Assembly: GCA_003233235.1 (NCBI GenBank)
Contig: QILF01000052.1
Span: forward strand, 1-40,579
Direction of reading: 5' to 3'
From: Zetaproteobacteria bacterium
Lineage (GTDB): Bacteria > Pseudomonadota > Zetaproteobacteria > Mariprofundales > Mariprofundaceae
Length of the DNA: 40,579 nucleotides
Part shown: positions 8,597 to 16,629 of the stretch, piece by piece
How positions within the stretch are numbered: position 1 is the first letter of the stretch
How the letters are laid out: every line of letters starts with the position of its first letter
Notes under the pieces: generated by a model
Seen by the model: the letters and a program-made list of their open reading frames with translations, nothing else
Database searches by the model: none
What the model was told of the DNA's origin: nothing
Made by a program: the position numbers and the translations under genes

Positions 8597-9191
8597 GTCT
8601 GTAACCCATGAATATAAAAGAGATAAATTAGATATTATTCTAGCCTCAAGCTCCACCTATCGGAAACAGCTTTTAGCGCGCCTACAGCTCCCTTTTTCAG
8701 TTTGTATACCTGATTTCAAGGAAGCCAGAACGGGCAGTATGCCACCGGCAGAACTGGTTCAGCACAACACGCTGGGGAAAGCACATGCTGTTCGTGTCGT
8801 GTATCCGCAAGCGACCATTATCGCCTCCGATCAAATTGTCGTTTGTGACGGAACCGTGCTCGGCAAGCCGGGCAATTACGCCGCTGCCAGTGAGCAATTG
8901 GCGTTTCTTTCTGGAAAATCCGTGGATTTTCTAACCGGCGTTGCGTTGCTTGGAAAAGCTATCGAACGCTACGAAACCGTACGCTTTCGTGTCTATTTCC
9001 GGCATCTGAATGCCGCCGAAATTGATACTTACCTGCTTGCGGATCAGCCTTATGATTGTGCCGGAAGTTTCAAATCGGAAGCGCTGGGTATCAGCCTGTT
9101 TTCGCGCATGCAGGGCGACGACCCGAGCGCATTGATCGGCCTGCCACTGATTACCCTGTCCGGCTGGTTGCAACCGCTAGGGAGGCGCTGA
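8586..9191 (+). CDS. yceF: YceF-type Maf nucleotide pyrophosphatase
   Basis: A Maf-superfamily protein that hydrolyses non-canonical nucleotides. The N-terminal LASSSTYRKQLLARL and the catalytic ASDQIV are Maf motifs. The segment CAGSFKSEALGISLFSRMQG matches the YceF subgroup (7-methyl-GTP pyrophosphatase) rather than YhdE. The start is uncertain. The track start at 8517 would overlap most of yacG, and there is no in-frame ATG near the Maf motif, so I take the GTG at 8586, which overlaps yacG by 11 bases and gives 201 residues, about the family length. The last codons (LGRR and the stop) come from the left arm of a MITE-like repeat, so the natural C-terminus may have been replaced. Confidence 0.85.
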   Translation: MKIESVTHEYKRDKLDIILASSSTYRKQLLARLQLPFSVCIPDFKEARTGSMPPAELVQHNTLGKAHAVRVVYPQATIIASDQIVVCDGTVLGKPGNYAAASEQLAFLSGKSVDFLTGVALLGKAIERYETVRFRVYFRHLNAAEIDTYLLADQPYDCAGSFKSEALGISLFSRMQGDDPSALIGLPLITLSGWLQPLGRR

Positions 9192-9323
9192 TCAATTCAT
9201 GGATTTGCATTTTACATTTATAATGCACCAACTCGGCGTTGCAATGTATCGCAATAGCCGTGCTATTATTGGCACATTCTTAATGCAAGCTGCTTTACCT
9301 AGAATTAATCAGCACCTCCCTAG
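9177..9323. repeat. MITE-like element with IS5-type ends
   Basis: A 147-bp segment whose ends are inverted repeats. The left end GGAGGCGCTGATCAATTC (9181-9198) and the reverse complement of the right end, GGAGGTGCTGATTAATTC (9302-9319), differ at 2 of 18 bases. Both are flanked by CTAG (9177-9180 and 9320-9323), which fits a 4-bp target duplication at a YTAR site as known for the IS5 subgroup. Inside, TTTGCATTTTA and CTTAATGCAAG continue the symmetry. It is too small for a transposase. The yceF stop lies within the left end, and tas begins 31 bases after the right end, so it may also supply or alter the promoter of tas. Confidence 0.65.
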
Positions 9324-9354
9324 GGAAGTTCTAAACACATAAAAAGGACGCGCT

Positions 9355-10395
9355 ATGCAATATCGCCGCTTGGGAAAAACAGACATGACCGTATCCGCTA
9401 TCGCGCTGGGAACGATGACGTGGGGCGAGCAAAACACAGCGGAGGAGGCCTTCCGGCAGATGGACTATGCGCTGGATCAAGGCGTAAATTTTTTTGATAC
9501 TGCCGAGTTGTATGCCATTCCGCCCAAGGCTGAAACCTACGGGCGCACTGAAGACATTATTGGTCAGTGGTTTAAAAAGCGTGGTCGTCGGGAGGAAATT
9601 ATCCTTGCCTCCAAGGTCTGCGGGCCAACCGGCTGGTGTCCGCATATCCGCCATGGAGAATCGCGTTTGGATGTTAAGAATATCATCACAGCCTGTGAAA
9701 AATCACTCCAGCGTTTGCAAACCGACTATCTCGACCTGTACCAGACCCACTGGCCGGATCGCCATACCAATTTTTTTGGAAAACTCGGCTATCAGCACGA
9801 TACACAAGAGCTTACAACACCGATTTCGGAAACGTTGGAAGCCCTGAATCTTCTTCTTCAACAGGGCAAAGTACGACAGATTGGTATTTCCAACGAAACC
9901 CCGTGGGGCATGATGCAGCATCTGAATTTGTCGGAAATCTCCGTTTTGCCGCGTATCGCCAGCATTCAAAACCCGTACAGCTTGCTCAATCGCTCATTTG
10001 AGGTCGGCGCAGCCGAAATCGCCTGCCGTGAAAATGTTGGTCTGCTTGCCTATTCGCCGCTGGCATTCGGCATGCTCTCTGGAAAGTATCTGAATGGTGC
10101 AAAACCCGAAGGTGCGCGGCTCACCTTGTTTGATGCCTATACCCGCTACTCTGGCGAACAGGCGGAACTTGCCACTCAGGCATACGTGAAACTGGCGATT
10201 GAACACGGCCTCAATCCGGCGCAAATGGCACTGGCTTTCATTCTCCGGCAGCCATTCGTCACCAGCGTTATCATCGGTGCGACCACGATGGCGCAATTGA
10301 AGCAGAATATCGCCGCCATCAATATCGAGCTTGCCGGGATCGTTATCGAAGGCATCGAAGCCATTCATAAACGCTATCCGAACCCCTGCCCCTGA
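9355..10395 (+). CDS. tas: Tas-family NADP-dependent aldo/keto reductase
   Basis: The 346-residue protein follows E. coli Tas nearly throughout (YRRLGKTDMTVSAIALGTMTWGEQN, then IQNPYSLLNRSFEVG, YLNGAKPEGARLTLF and ALAFILRQPFV). The aldo/keto reductase catalytic tetrad is intact: D48, Y53, K87 and H132. The family reduces aldehydes and ketones with NADPH; the physiological substrate of Tas is not established. The ATG at 9355 follows AAAAGGA. It is convergent with the acetyltransferase gene, 19 bases away. Confidence 0.92.
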   Translation: MQYRRLGKTDMTVSAIALGTMTWGEQNTAEEAFRQMDYALDQGVNFFDTAELYAIPPKAETYGRTEDIIGQWFKKRGRREEIILASKVCGPTGWCPHIRHGESRLDVKNIITACEKSLQRLQTDYLDLYQTHWPDRHTNFFGKLGYQHDTQELTTPISETLEALNLLLQQGKVRQIGISNETPWGMMQHLNLSEISVLPRIASIQNPYSLLNRSFEVGAAEIACRENVGLLAYSPLAFGMLSGKYLNGAKPEGARLTLFDAYTRYSGEQAELATQAYVKLAIEHGLNPAQMALAFILRQPFVTSVIIGATTMAQLKQNIAAINIELAGIVIEGIEAIHKRYPNPCP

Positions 10396-10414
10396 TTCGC
10401 AGACAGCTTATTTT

Positions 10415-10951
10415 TCAGCCTTGGTTGATTTCCATAATCGGTAACTCATGCATCGGTTCGATGGGCATATCGGAAAGGCGTTTTTCCACTGCAATTTCAT
10501 CGCAATCAGCAAATTTTTTACAGTGTACACATACCGTCCATACCTTGTGCGGCAGGCTTTCGCGCGGCACGCTTACATAGCCTATTTTCGAAAAGAAATC
10601 GGGCACATAGGTTAAGGCAAAGATGCGCGCCACACCCAATCTCATGCCCCATTTTTCGCTGGCTTCGACAAGCAGTCGGCCAATGCCCAAACCATGCATG
10701 TCGTCGCGCACCACCAGCGAGCGAACCTCGGCCAGATTGGACCCGTAAATATGCATGGCAACCACGCCAACCAGCTCCGCTTCCGATGGACCTTCGTTAA
10801 ACAACGCCACCGCAAATTCCTGTAAATGCTGGAATAAGTTATCACGCGAACGCGCTAGAATAATATTGCGCTCGGCAAACGGTTTAAGCAGTGCTTCGAT
10901 GGCATCCACATCATCCACCCGTGCCATGCGAATTTGAATACGGTGCGGCAT
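10415..10951 (-). CDS. Short N-acetylglutamate synthase-like GNAT acetyltransferase
   Basis: A 178-residue single-domain GNAT protein. RSLVVRDDMHGLGIGRLLVEASE is the acetyl-CoA binding motif A, and the C-terminal cysteine-rich segment HKVWTVCVHCKKFADCDE is the mark of short ArgA-like N-acetyltransferases that use glutamate as acceptor. Such stand-alone enzymes make N-acetylglutamate for arginine synthesis in bacteria lacking full-length ArgA. The start codon overlaps the recN stop (TAATG), so the gene is coupled to recN. No other arginine gene is near, so the assignment rests on the motif. A general GNAT role remains possible. Confidence 0.75.
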   Translation of the reverse strand: MPHRIQIRMARVDDVDAIEALLKPFAERNIILARSRDNLFQHLQEFAVALFNEGPSEAELVGVVAMHIYGSNLAEVRSLVVRDDMHGLGIGRLLVEASEKWGMRLGVARIFALTYVPDFFSKIGYVSVPRESLPHKVWTVCVHCKKFADCDEIAVEKRLSDMPIEPMHELPIMEINQG

Positions 10952-12672
10952 TAGCTTACTTTCGCAGGATTAGCTTCCGCACGGTTCGTTTCCACACGGT
11001 TCGTTTCCACACAAGCAGCTCCGCGCGCCAGCATCTGCTCGGCATGGGCAAGACTTTCATCACCCGCATCGCCAAGCATACGCGCTATTTCTTTCAAGCG
11101 CGCCGTATCGTCCAGCGGTTTTAGTCCGCTCACCGTGCGCCCGTCGCGCTGTTCTTTATAAATATGAATCTGCCGTTTGGCGCAGGTCGCCACCTGTGGC
11201 AGATGCGAAATCACCAGCACTTGCCGTACCCGGCCCATTTCAGCCAGCAATTCACCCACACACCACGCTGTTTCGCCGCCGATACCGGCATCCACTTCAT
11301 CGAAAATGGCGATTTGCGGTGCACTGGCCATCGCTCCGCAACCTTTCAAGGCCAGCACCAGTCGCGACATTTCGCCGCCCGAAGCCACCGCCGTTAATTC
11401 GCGAAATGGCTCACCCGGGTTGGACGCAGCCATAAACACCGTTTCGTCAAAGCCGTGCATACTCCACGTAGCGTCATCTTCGGTCTGCGCCACCACGTCG
11501 ATGCGCAATTGCATGCCGCCGAGTGCTAATTTATCAAGAAAACCACGCAATTCAGTGATAAGTTTCCTACCCGCCTTGTTGCGAGCCTGCGACAAGGCTT
11601 TTGCTTGTGTGCAGAATCCCTCTGTTGCCGTTTTGAATGCCTCGCGGCGTGCTTCTTCATCCCACGCGCCGGTATCCAGATGATTTAATTTATCTTCCAG
11701 TTCAGCAAACAGCGTGCTAAGCCCTTCTTCATCGGTTTCATTGCGGCGCATCGCCTCGTGTAAATCCATCAGGTGTGTTTCATCGGCTTGCAAAGCCTCA
11801 GCATCAAATCCGCCATCAAGCACGCTACGCAAAGATGGCGAGGTTTCGCCGAGCAGCACATCCACCTGCGCCAGATAATCTGTTGCCGCGCTGATTTGCG
11901 GATGAAATGCCGCCACGCTTTCCAGCTCACGAGCACAGGCGGCTATTTTGCCGCGCAAATCACCTTCACCGTCTTCAAGCGTCTCCAATGCACCCGCCAC
12001 CGCCGTTTGAATTTGCGCGAAATGCCGTCCCGCTTCGATTTTCTGCTGTAATTTATCGACTAGGCCAGCTTGCAACTCCAGCGCGGCAAGGCGCTTGTGC
12101 TCCTCGCGCATCCACGCTTCCTCGCGCACCCCGCGTTGCCGTTCACTGAGCAAAGAATCCAGTGCTTTTCGCGTTTTTTGCCACTGTTGCCACGCTACGA
12201 CTACCGCTTGTTTTTGTTTGTCAGGTATTCGCGCATCCAGTAACTGGCGTTGAAACTCAGCCCGCATCAACGACTGATGTTCATGCTGACCATGCATATC
12301 CAGCAGCAAGCGGCCAATATCCTGTAACAACCGCGCTGCTACAGGCGAGCCATTAATCCAGGCACGTGAACTGCCATCGGCGCGAATTACGCGGCGTAGC
12401 ACCAGCTCGCCATCGCCCTCAATGTCGTGCTCTGCGAGCAAATTTCTAACATTCGCCTGTATATTTTGAAGCACCACGCTAACTTCGGCTTTGTCGGCCC
12501 CGTGGCGAACCCAATCGCTACTCGCTCGCGCCCCGAAAGCCGCGCCGAGCGCATCAACCAGCATAGATTTTCCAGCGCCGGTTTCGCCGGAAAAGACCGT
12601 CATGCCATCACCCAGTTCAAGCTGCACATCGTCGATCAACGCGAACTGGCGGACATGCAGTTCGCTTAGCAT
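10951..12672 (-). CDS. recN: RecN, SMC-like DNA repair ATPase
   Basis: The 573-residue protein has the N-terminal Walker A GETGAGKSMLVDALG, long helical coiled-coil arms (about residues 150-360), the ABC-type signature ASGGEMSRLVLALK and a Walker B IAIFDEVDAGIGG. These are the features of RecN, which acts in double-strand break repair. Length is close to that of E. coli RecN (553). The C-terminus carries an in-frame 15-bp tandem duplication giving the repeat VETNR, VETNR-like residues just before the stop. The gene follows nadK and precedes the GNAT gene on the same strand. I see no clear LexA box upstream. Confidence 0.96.
   Translation of the reverse strand: MLSELHVRQFALIDDVQLELGDGMTVFSGETGAGKSMLVDALGAAFGARASSDWVRHGADKAEVSVVLQNIQANVRNLLAEHDIEGDGELVLRRVIRADGSSRAWINGSPVAARLLQDIGRLLLDMHGQHEHQSLMRAEFQRQLLDARIPDKQKQAVVVAWQQWQKTRKALDSLLSERQRGVREEAWMREEHKRLAALELQAGLVDKLQQKIEAGRHFAQIQTAVAGALETLEDGEGDLRGKIAACARELESVAAFHPQISAATDYLAQVDVLLGETSPSLRSVLDGGFDAEALQADETHLMDLHEAMRRNETDEEGLSTLFAELEDKLNHLDTGAWDEEARREAFKTATEGFCTQAKALSQARNKAGRKLITELRGFLDKLALGGMQLRIDVVAQTEDDATWSMHGFDETVFMAASNPGEPFRELTAVASGGEMSRLVLALKGCGAMASAPQIAIFDEVDAGIGGETAWCVGELLAEMGRVRQVLVISHLPQVATCAKRQIHIYKEQRDGRTVSGLKPLDDTARLKEIARMLGDAGDESLAHAEQMLARGAACVETNRVETNRAEANPAKVS
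10981..11010. repeat. 15-bp perfect tandem duplication in the recN 3' end
   Basis: acggttcgtttccac occurs twice in a row. The length is a multiple of three, so the recN frame is kept and the C-terminal tail gains a repeated E-T-N-R segment. It lies outside the ATPase motifs. Confidence 0.9.
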
Positions 12673-12703
12673 GCGCGCATCCGATTTGTTTGTTTGTCGC
12701 CGT

Positions 12704-13573
12704 TCAACATGGTGTGGATATTTCGCTCCGTCCCGTCCAGTGTAATTTGTTGCGTAGCACTTTGTAGTAATTGCGCCCGGGCAGGTAAATCAGCGAAATA
12801 GCCCCCGATTTATTGATGCGGATTTCATCACCCTGCTGCAAATCGAGAATCATCTGCCCGTCCAGATTCAGCGCACCGGGCGCAGGAACCTCAGTCAGAC
12901 GCAAGCTGATGGTTTCGCTGGCGGGCAATACAATCGGTCGGTTGGACAAAATATGCGGGCAAACCGGTGCGACGGTAATCGCATCCAGCCCCGGATGTAC
13001 AATGGGGCCACCTGCAGATAGAGCATAGGCTGTCGAACCAGCCGGTGTGGACAGCACAAGACCATCGGCACGTACGCGGAAGACAAAATGTCCGGCAACG
13101 TGCATTTCAAACTCAATCATGCGCGGGTGACGGTTGCGTTGCAGTACCACGTCGTTCATGGCGTGGCCGCTAATCAACATTTCGCCGTCCCGCCAGCCTT
13201 CGGCGTGCAGGCTGAAATGGCGCACCACCTCGCCCTTGCCGGAAAGCACGGTTGCCACGGCTTTGAACATGTCGTCTACCGGCGTTTCGGTTAGAAAACC
13301 GAGGCGGCCAAGGTTGATACCGAGAATCGGGGTGTCGGAGCCGATAAAATGCCGACCAACATTGAGCAGCGAACCGTCGCCGCCAAGTACCAGCATCAGA
13401 TCAACAGCTTTCGGCATATCGTCGAGCGGGATGCACTTCTCATCGCAAACGTTACGCAAACTGGCATCAATGCAGATGCTTTCATCTTGTTGTTTAAGCC
13501 AGTCAATAAGCTCTACGGCTACGGTAGCAGCACGCGCGTCATCCGGCTTGCTGCTGACACCGATGGTTTTCAT
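12704..13573 (-). CDS. nadK: NAD kinase
   Basis: Phosphorylates NAD to NADP with ATP, the only route to NADP. The 289-residue protein has GGDGSLLN (residues 64-71), NLGRLGFLTE, the ADGLVLSTPAGSTAYALSAGGPIVHP segment and a C-terminal region of standard NadK form. The ORF track begins at 13621, but the ATG at 13573 overlaps the stop of the preceding cytochrome gene as ATGA and gives the usual N-terminus MKTIGVSSKP, so I choose it. It lies between the cytochrome and recN, all on the minus strand; nadK-recN adjacency is common in Proteobacteria. Confidence 0.95.
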   Translation of the reverse strand: MKTIGVSSKPDDARAATVAVELIDWLKQQDESICIDASLRNVCDEKCIPLDDMPKAVDLMLVLGGDGSLLNVGRHFIGSDTPILGINLGRLGFLTETPVDDMFKAVATVLSGKGEVVRHFSLHAEGWRDGEMLISGHAMNDVVLQRNRHPRMIEFEMHVAGHFVFRVRADGLVLSTPAGSTAYALSAGGPIVHPGLDAITVAPVCPHILSNRPIVLPASETISLRLTEVPAPGALNLDGQMILDLQQGDEIRINKSGAISLIYLPGRNYYKVLRNKLHWTGRSEISTPC

Positions 13574-13842
13574 TTGGCGACGCCCAGCCAGCCCTTGGGC
13601 TGTGTGTGGCATTGAAAACATTGTGTTGAACTGGCATGTCCGAGCGGCTGCGGGCGTACCCCGTCAGCGCCATGGCATTGCATGCAGGTCTCGTGCGAGA
13701 TCGCGGTCCGATGCACCGCATCGTCCGGTGTCGGTTTGGTGGTGCGTTCACTGCTACCAAGCACCAGCAGCACAATCACGGCAATCACCACGGCTGCAAA
13801 CACTGCGTCTTTCTTGCCGGGTTGCCACTTTTTATCACTCAT
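13570..13842 (-). CDS. Small membrane-anchored two-haem c-type cytochrome
   Basis: A 90-residue protein with an N-terminal cytoplasmic lysine-rich stretch, one hydrophobic helix (DAVFAAVVIAVIVLLVLGS, about residues 11-29), and two haem-c attachment motifs, CMQCH and CFQCH, in the exported part. The spacing and small size suggest a NapB/NrfB-like or multihaem-fragment electron carrier, but no named family is recognised. I start it at the ATG at 13842 because a clear TAGGAG precedes it; the track ORF starts further up at 13881. The gene overlaps nadK by 4 bases. Two haems packed in about 60 residues, with no nearby reductase or oxidase, leave its partner unknown. A ccdA gene for haem-c maturation lies 8 kb away. 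Confidence 0.8.
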   Translation of the reverse strand: MSDKKWQPGKKDAVFAAVVIAVIVLLVLGSSERTTKPTPDDAVHRTAISHETCMQCHGADGVRPQPLGHASSTQCFQCHTQPKGWLGVAK

Positions 13843-14026
13843 ATCGCGTTCTCCTAAATTACAGGTGAATTGGTAAGGCAAAGTGCCTTGCTTTGCAAGC
13901 TGTGATTACGCGTGGATGTTGCAAAGGCCATAAAACTCCCAAACGCCTTACTTTCTATAGGTGTTTGTGTTATAGCATATTCGCTACAATGCGCCATAAT
14001 AAAACAACTTCCTTTGGAGGAAACAT
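13843..14026. promoter_or_regulatory. Divergent promoter region between cytochrome and PuuD-like genes
   Basis: A 184-base gap separating two diverging genes. It must hold both promoters. On the plus strand TACAAT near 13986 is a possible -10, with no convincing -35, and GGAGG lies just ahead of the ATG at 14027. A short inverted repeat (gcaaag...ctttgc) lies near 13880. Nothing more specific can be supported. Confidence 0.4.
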
Positions 14027-14608
14027 ATGGGTATTTTTACAAATCATAAACTCGCTCTGACTGCCGGTTTTGTGCTCGCTGCCATTATTCTGGGCGCAGG
14101 CATCGCTACCGGTGGTTCTGCACCGGATATCGGTGATCTGGCACGTTGGGGTCACTTTCTGGCCGGTATCACCTGGATTGGCCTGCTGTATTATTTAAAT
14201 TTCTGTCAGGTTCCGTCCATGGGCGGCCTGTCTGCCGATACCAAAGCCGACCTGTTCAAGGATTCCAGCATTGTTCGTCGTGTCCTCTGGTGGTTCCGCT
14301 GGGGGGCAATGTTCACCCTGATTTTCGGTGTCATTCTGTACATGAACATGATGCACGGTGGTGGCTTCAGTGGCACGCCGGGTTGGGATATTCGTATTGG
14401 CGGCCTGTTCGGTATCATCATGTGGTTCAATGTCTGGTTCATTATCTGGCCGGCCCAGAAGAAAATTCTGGGTATTGTTGAAGCCACAGCAGAAGAGAAA
14501 GCAGCACTGGGCAAACGTGCTCTGATTGCTTCGCGTACCAACACCATCCTGTCCATTCCGATGTTGTTGCTGATGGCTTCTTCGGCGCATTTCCGCTTGT
14601 TCGGTTAA
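14027..14608 (+). CDS. PuuD-like integral membrane protein (urate hydroxylase membrane domain family)
   Basis: A 193-residue protein with about five hydrophobic helices. The segment DLARWGHFLAGITWIGLLYYLNF is the membrane motif of the PuuD family, and further conserved stretches include WWFRWGAMFTLIFGVILYMNMM and GGLFGIIMWFNVWFIIWPAQKKILG. Full PuuD proteins carry a C-terminal cytochrome c and oxidise urate; this protein has only the membrane part, so a urate role should not be assumed. It is monocistronic, with a strong ribosome site (GGAGGAAAC) and its own intrinsic terminator, which suggests a well-expressed protein. Conserved histidines and tryptophans in the helices could bind haem, which is inference. 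Confidence 0.7.
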   Translation: MGIFTNHKLALTAGFVLAAIILGAGIATGGSAPDIGDLARWGHFLAGITWIGLLYYLNFCQVPSMGGLSADTKADLFKDSSIVRRVLWWFRWGAMFTLIFGVILYMNMMHGGGFSGTPGWDIRIGGLFGIIMWFNVWFIIWPAQKKILGIVEATAEEKAALGKRALIASRTNTILSIPMLLLMASSAHFRLFG

Positions 14609-14655
14609 TTTCGGGACGAAGATCAGATTATCTCAAAAGACAGTCTCAAGCTTTC

Positions 14656-14684
14656 AAGGGCGGCCTTCGGGTCGCCCTTTTTGT
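14656..14684 (+). terminator. Rho-independent terminator of the PuuD-like gene
   Basis: AAGGGCGGCC, a TTCG tetraloop and GGTCGCCCTT form a 10-bp stem with one G-U pair, followed by a run of T. Confidence 0.95.
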
Positions 14685-14764
14685 TGTGCGTTGGCTGTAT
14701 CAGTCGTTTGTGGCTATGAATGGAAAATATTGCCAGCCCGTTGCCCATGGCGCATGGTTTGCAC

Positions 14765-15097
14765 ATGGAAATCACCAAAACATTCGGTCTGTTCATTATC
14801 ACCGCACTGGCTGAAATTATCGGCTGCTATCTTCCCTATTTGTGGCTGAAAGAAGGGAAATCCATCTGGCTCCTGCTGCCCGCTGCACTTAGTCTCGCCG
14901 CCTTCGCATGGTTACTTACCCTGCACCCGCAGGCTGCCGGACGTGTCTATGCCGCATACGGTGGCGTCTATATCAGTGTCGCCCTCGTCTGGTTGTGGCT
15001 TATTGATGCCGTTCGCCCTACCGCATCCGACTGGATTGGTGTCGCCGTTTGTTTGTTAGGCTCCGCCATTATCATCTTCGGACCACGGCAAATTTGA
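14765..15097 (+). CDS. YnfA-family small membrane protein (UPF0060)
   Basis: With the ATG at 14765 this is a 110-residue protein with four hydrophobic helices. [40 protein letters not shown] and the final [16 protein letters not shown] follow E. coli YnfA nearly throughout. The family is SMR-related and some members export small toxic compounds, but the function here is unknown. The track start at 14720 adds 15 residues with no family counterpart. Neither start has a strong ribosome site. It is transcribed after the terminator of the PuuD-like gene, so it needs its own promoter. Confidence 0.85.
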   Translation: MEITKTFGLFIITALAEIIGCYLPYLWLKEGKSIWLLLPAALSLAAFAWLLTLHPQAAGRVYAAYGGVYISVALVWLWLIDAVRPTASDWIGVAVCLLGSAIIIFGPRQI

Positions 15098-15194
15098 ACG
15101 TGACCATGTTGTGCCATTCTACAGTAGAAATGGAGCAAGCGAGGGAAGTCTTGTTGCATAAACACATTGTTTACTATTTTCAGTAAGGATAAAT

Positions 15195-15509
15195 ATGAAA
15201 AAGACATTTAAATTAACACACCCGAAAATCAAGCCTGCGAGGCTAGTCGAAGCAGTGAGATGCGACGTTAAAAAATATATCCAGAGAGAACGGCGAAAAG
15301 AATTGCCGGAAGGGTTTGATTTCTGGGATTTTGATTGCAAATTCGGGGCTACGGTTGAACAGGCGGAGACGATTCACGAATTTGACCTTGGTAAATGCAT
15401 TGGTGAGGCCGAAACACAGAAGTTGGAATCGTTTTATGTGGAAATCTTGGTCAAACCGGGTAAAAAATCAGGAGCCACGGACGGGAGAAAGGAACAAGTG
15501 GATGAATAA
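15195..15509 (+). CDS. DUF6172 family protein
   Basis: A 104-residue soluble, highly charged protein beginning KKTFKLTHPKIKPARLVEAV, with LPEGFDFWDFDCKFG in the middle and QKLESFYVEILVKPG near the end. I recognise this as the DUF6172 family of small proteins found in many marine Proteobacteria; no function is known to me. A TAAGGA ribosome site precedes the ATG. No membrane helix or catalytic motif is visible. It is followed at once by a miniature inverted-repeat element and is convergent with mtnA. Confidence 0.8.
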   Translation: MKKTFKLTHPKIKPARLVEAVRCDVKKYIQRERRKELPEGFDFWDFDCKFGATVEQAETIHEFDLGKCIGEAETQKLESFYVEILVKPGKKSGATDGRKEQVDE

Positions 15510-15577
15510 AGAGCCACTTGCAAAAGTCGTGAGCGGCAATCGGCGTCCCCACTCAGACTTTTGCAAGTAGCTCTAAA
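15507..15577. repeat. Miniature inverted-repeat element between convergent genes
   Basis: Arms of 18 bases at 15511-15528 and 15556-15573 (GAGCCACTTGCAAAAGTC and the complement of GAGCTACTTGCAAAAGTC) differ at one base. They surround a 27-base centre and are flanked by the direct repeat TAAA (15507-15510 and 15574-15577). This is the pattern of a tiny MITE, with no coding capacity. Lying between DUF6172 and mtnA, with a T-rich stretch after it on the plus strand, it could also end transcription from both sides. Confidence 0.6.
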
Positions 15578-15588
15578 GCTTTTGTTTT

Positions 15589-16629
15589 TCAGGTGTTAGG
15601 ATTTCTTGCCCATACGCCCTGTTCGCTGATAATAGCTGTGATGTTGGCATAAGGCGTTACATCGAAAGCGGGATTCCCGGCGCTTGAATTCGGTGAGGCA
15701 ATGCGGATGAGGTGGCTATCTCCGGCCTCATCCACGCCATCCATCATCAACACCTCGTCAGCATCGCGTTCTTCAACCGGAATCGCAGCGCCAGTGGCGC
15801 AATTTGCATCGAAGGTGCTCGATGGCGCGGCTACATAAAAAGGAATGCCGTGCTCGCGAGCGGCCAGTGAAAGCATGTAAGTACCTATTTTATTGGCGAC
15901 ATCGCCATTCGCAGCAATACGGTCCGCACCGGTGACAATGGCATCCACCTTACCCTGAGACATCATCCACGCGGCGGCACTATCGGCCTGAATACAGTGT
16001 TTCACGCCTTCCTGCCCCAATTCCCAGGCGGTTAGCCGCGCCCCCTGCAAGCGCGGTCGGGTTTCATCCACCCAAACAAACGGCGATTCACCCGCGTGTG
16101 CCAATTTATAAATTCCAGAGGTCGCCGTCCCCCAATCCACCGCCGCCAGCCATCCGGCATTACAATGGGTCAGGATGCGTCGCTCACCAACGGCCAGGCG
16201 CTCGGCCAAGTGCTCGCCCATGCACGCGTTGGCAGCCACTTCGGTATCGGAATAGCTTTGTGCGGCGGCCTGCATATCCGCATCCGTTACCCCTTGTTCA
16301 GCAAGTGCTTGTATTGCATCACAGGCGTGGAAGAGATTAACGGCGGTGGGCCGTGTAGCGCGAAAACGGGGCAGCCAGTGGGTAAAAAATCTATTCTTAT
16401 CAGTGAGATACGCTAAAGCTAAGCCATATGCAGCGGCACCTCCAATTGCCGGAGCGCCGCGTACCTGCATGCTTTCAATCGCTAGCGCGACATCTTCCGG
16501 TTTTCTGCTGATCCGCTGCTCAAAACGGTGTGGTAGCAGGCGTTGGTCAATCCACTGCACCGCAGGAGTAGAGTCGCCAGCGTCAACAAACCAGTTTGCC
16601 GAGCGAAAAGATTTTCCGCCGACTCTCAT
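15589..16629 (-). CDS. mtnA: S-methyl-5-thioribose-1-phosphate isomerase
   Basis: Converts methylthioribose-1-phosphate to methylthioribulose-1-phosphate in methionine salvage. The 346-residue protein shows SMQVRGAPAIGGAAAYG, the catalytic cysteine in THCNAGWLA and the catalytic Asp in TGADRIAANGDVANKIGTY, all in family order, so the active site is complete. The start codon overlaps the parB stop (ATGA), so translation is probably coupled to the partition genes, an unusual neighbour. No other salvage gene is in the window. Confidence 0.95.
   Translation of the reverse strand: MRVGGKSFRSANWFVDAGDSTPAVQWIDQRLLPHRFEQRISRKPEDVALAIESMQVRGAPAIGGAAAYGLALAYLTDKNRFFTHWLPRFRATRPTAVNLFHACDAIQALAEQGVTDADMQAAAQSYSDTEVAANACMGEHLAERLAVGERRILTHCNAGWLAAVDWGTATSGIYKLAHAGESPFVWVDETRPRLQGARLTAWELGQEGVKHCIQADSAAAWMMSQGKVDAIVTGADRIAANGDVANKIGTYMLSLAAREHGIPFYVAAPSSTFDANCATGAAIPVEERDADEVLMMDGVDEAGDSHLIRIASPNSSAGNPAFDVTPYANITAIISEQGVWARNPNT

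Noticed and set aside
13134-13868. Plus-strand ORF of 244 residues opposite nadK and the cytochrome gene
   Set aside because: It is the complement of two well-supported genes, with no recognisable motif and no ribosome site.
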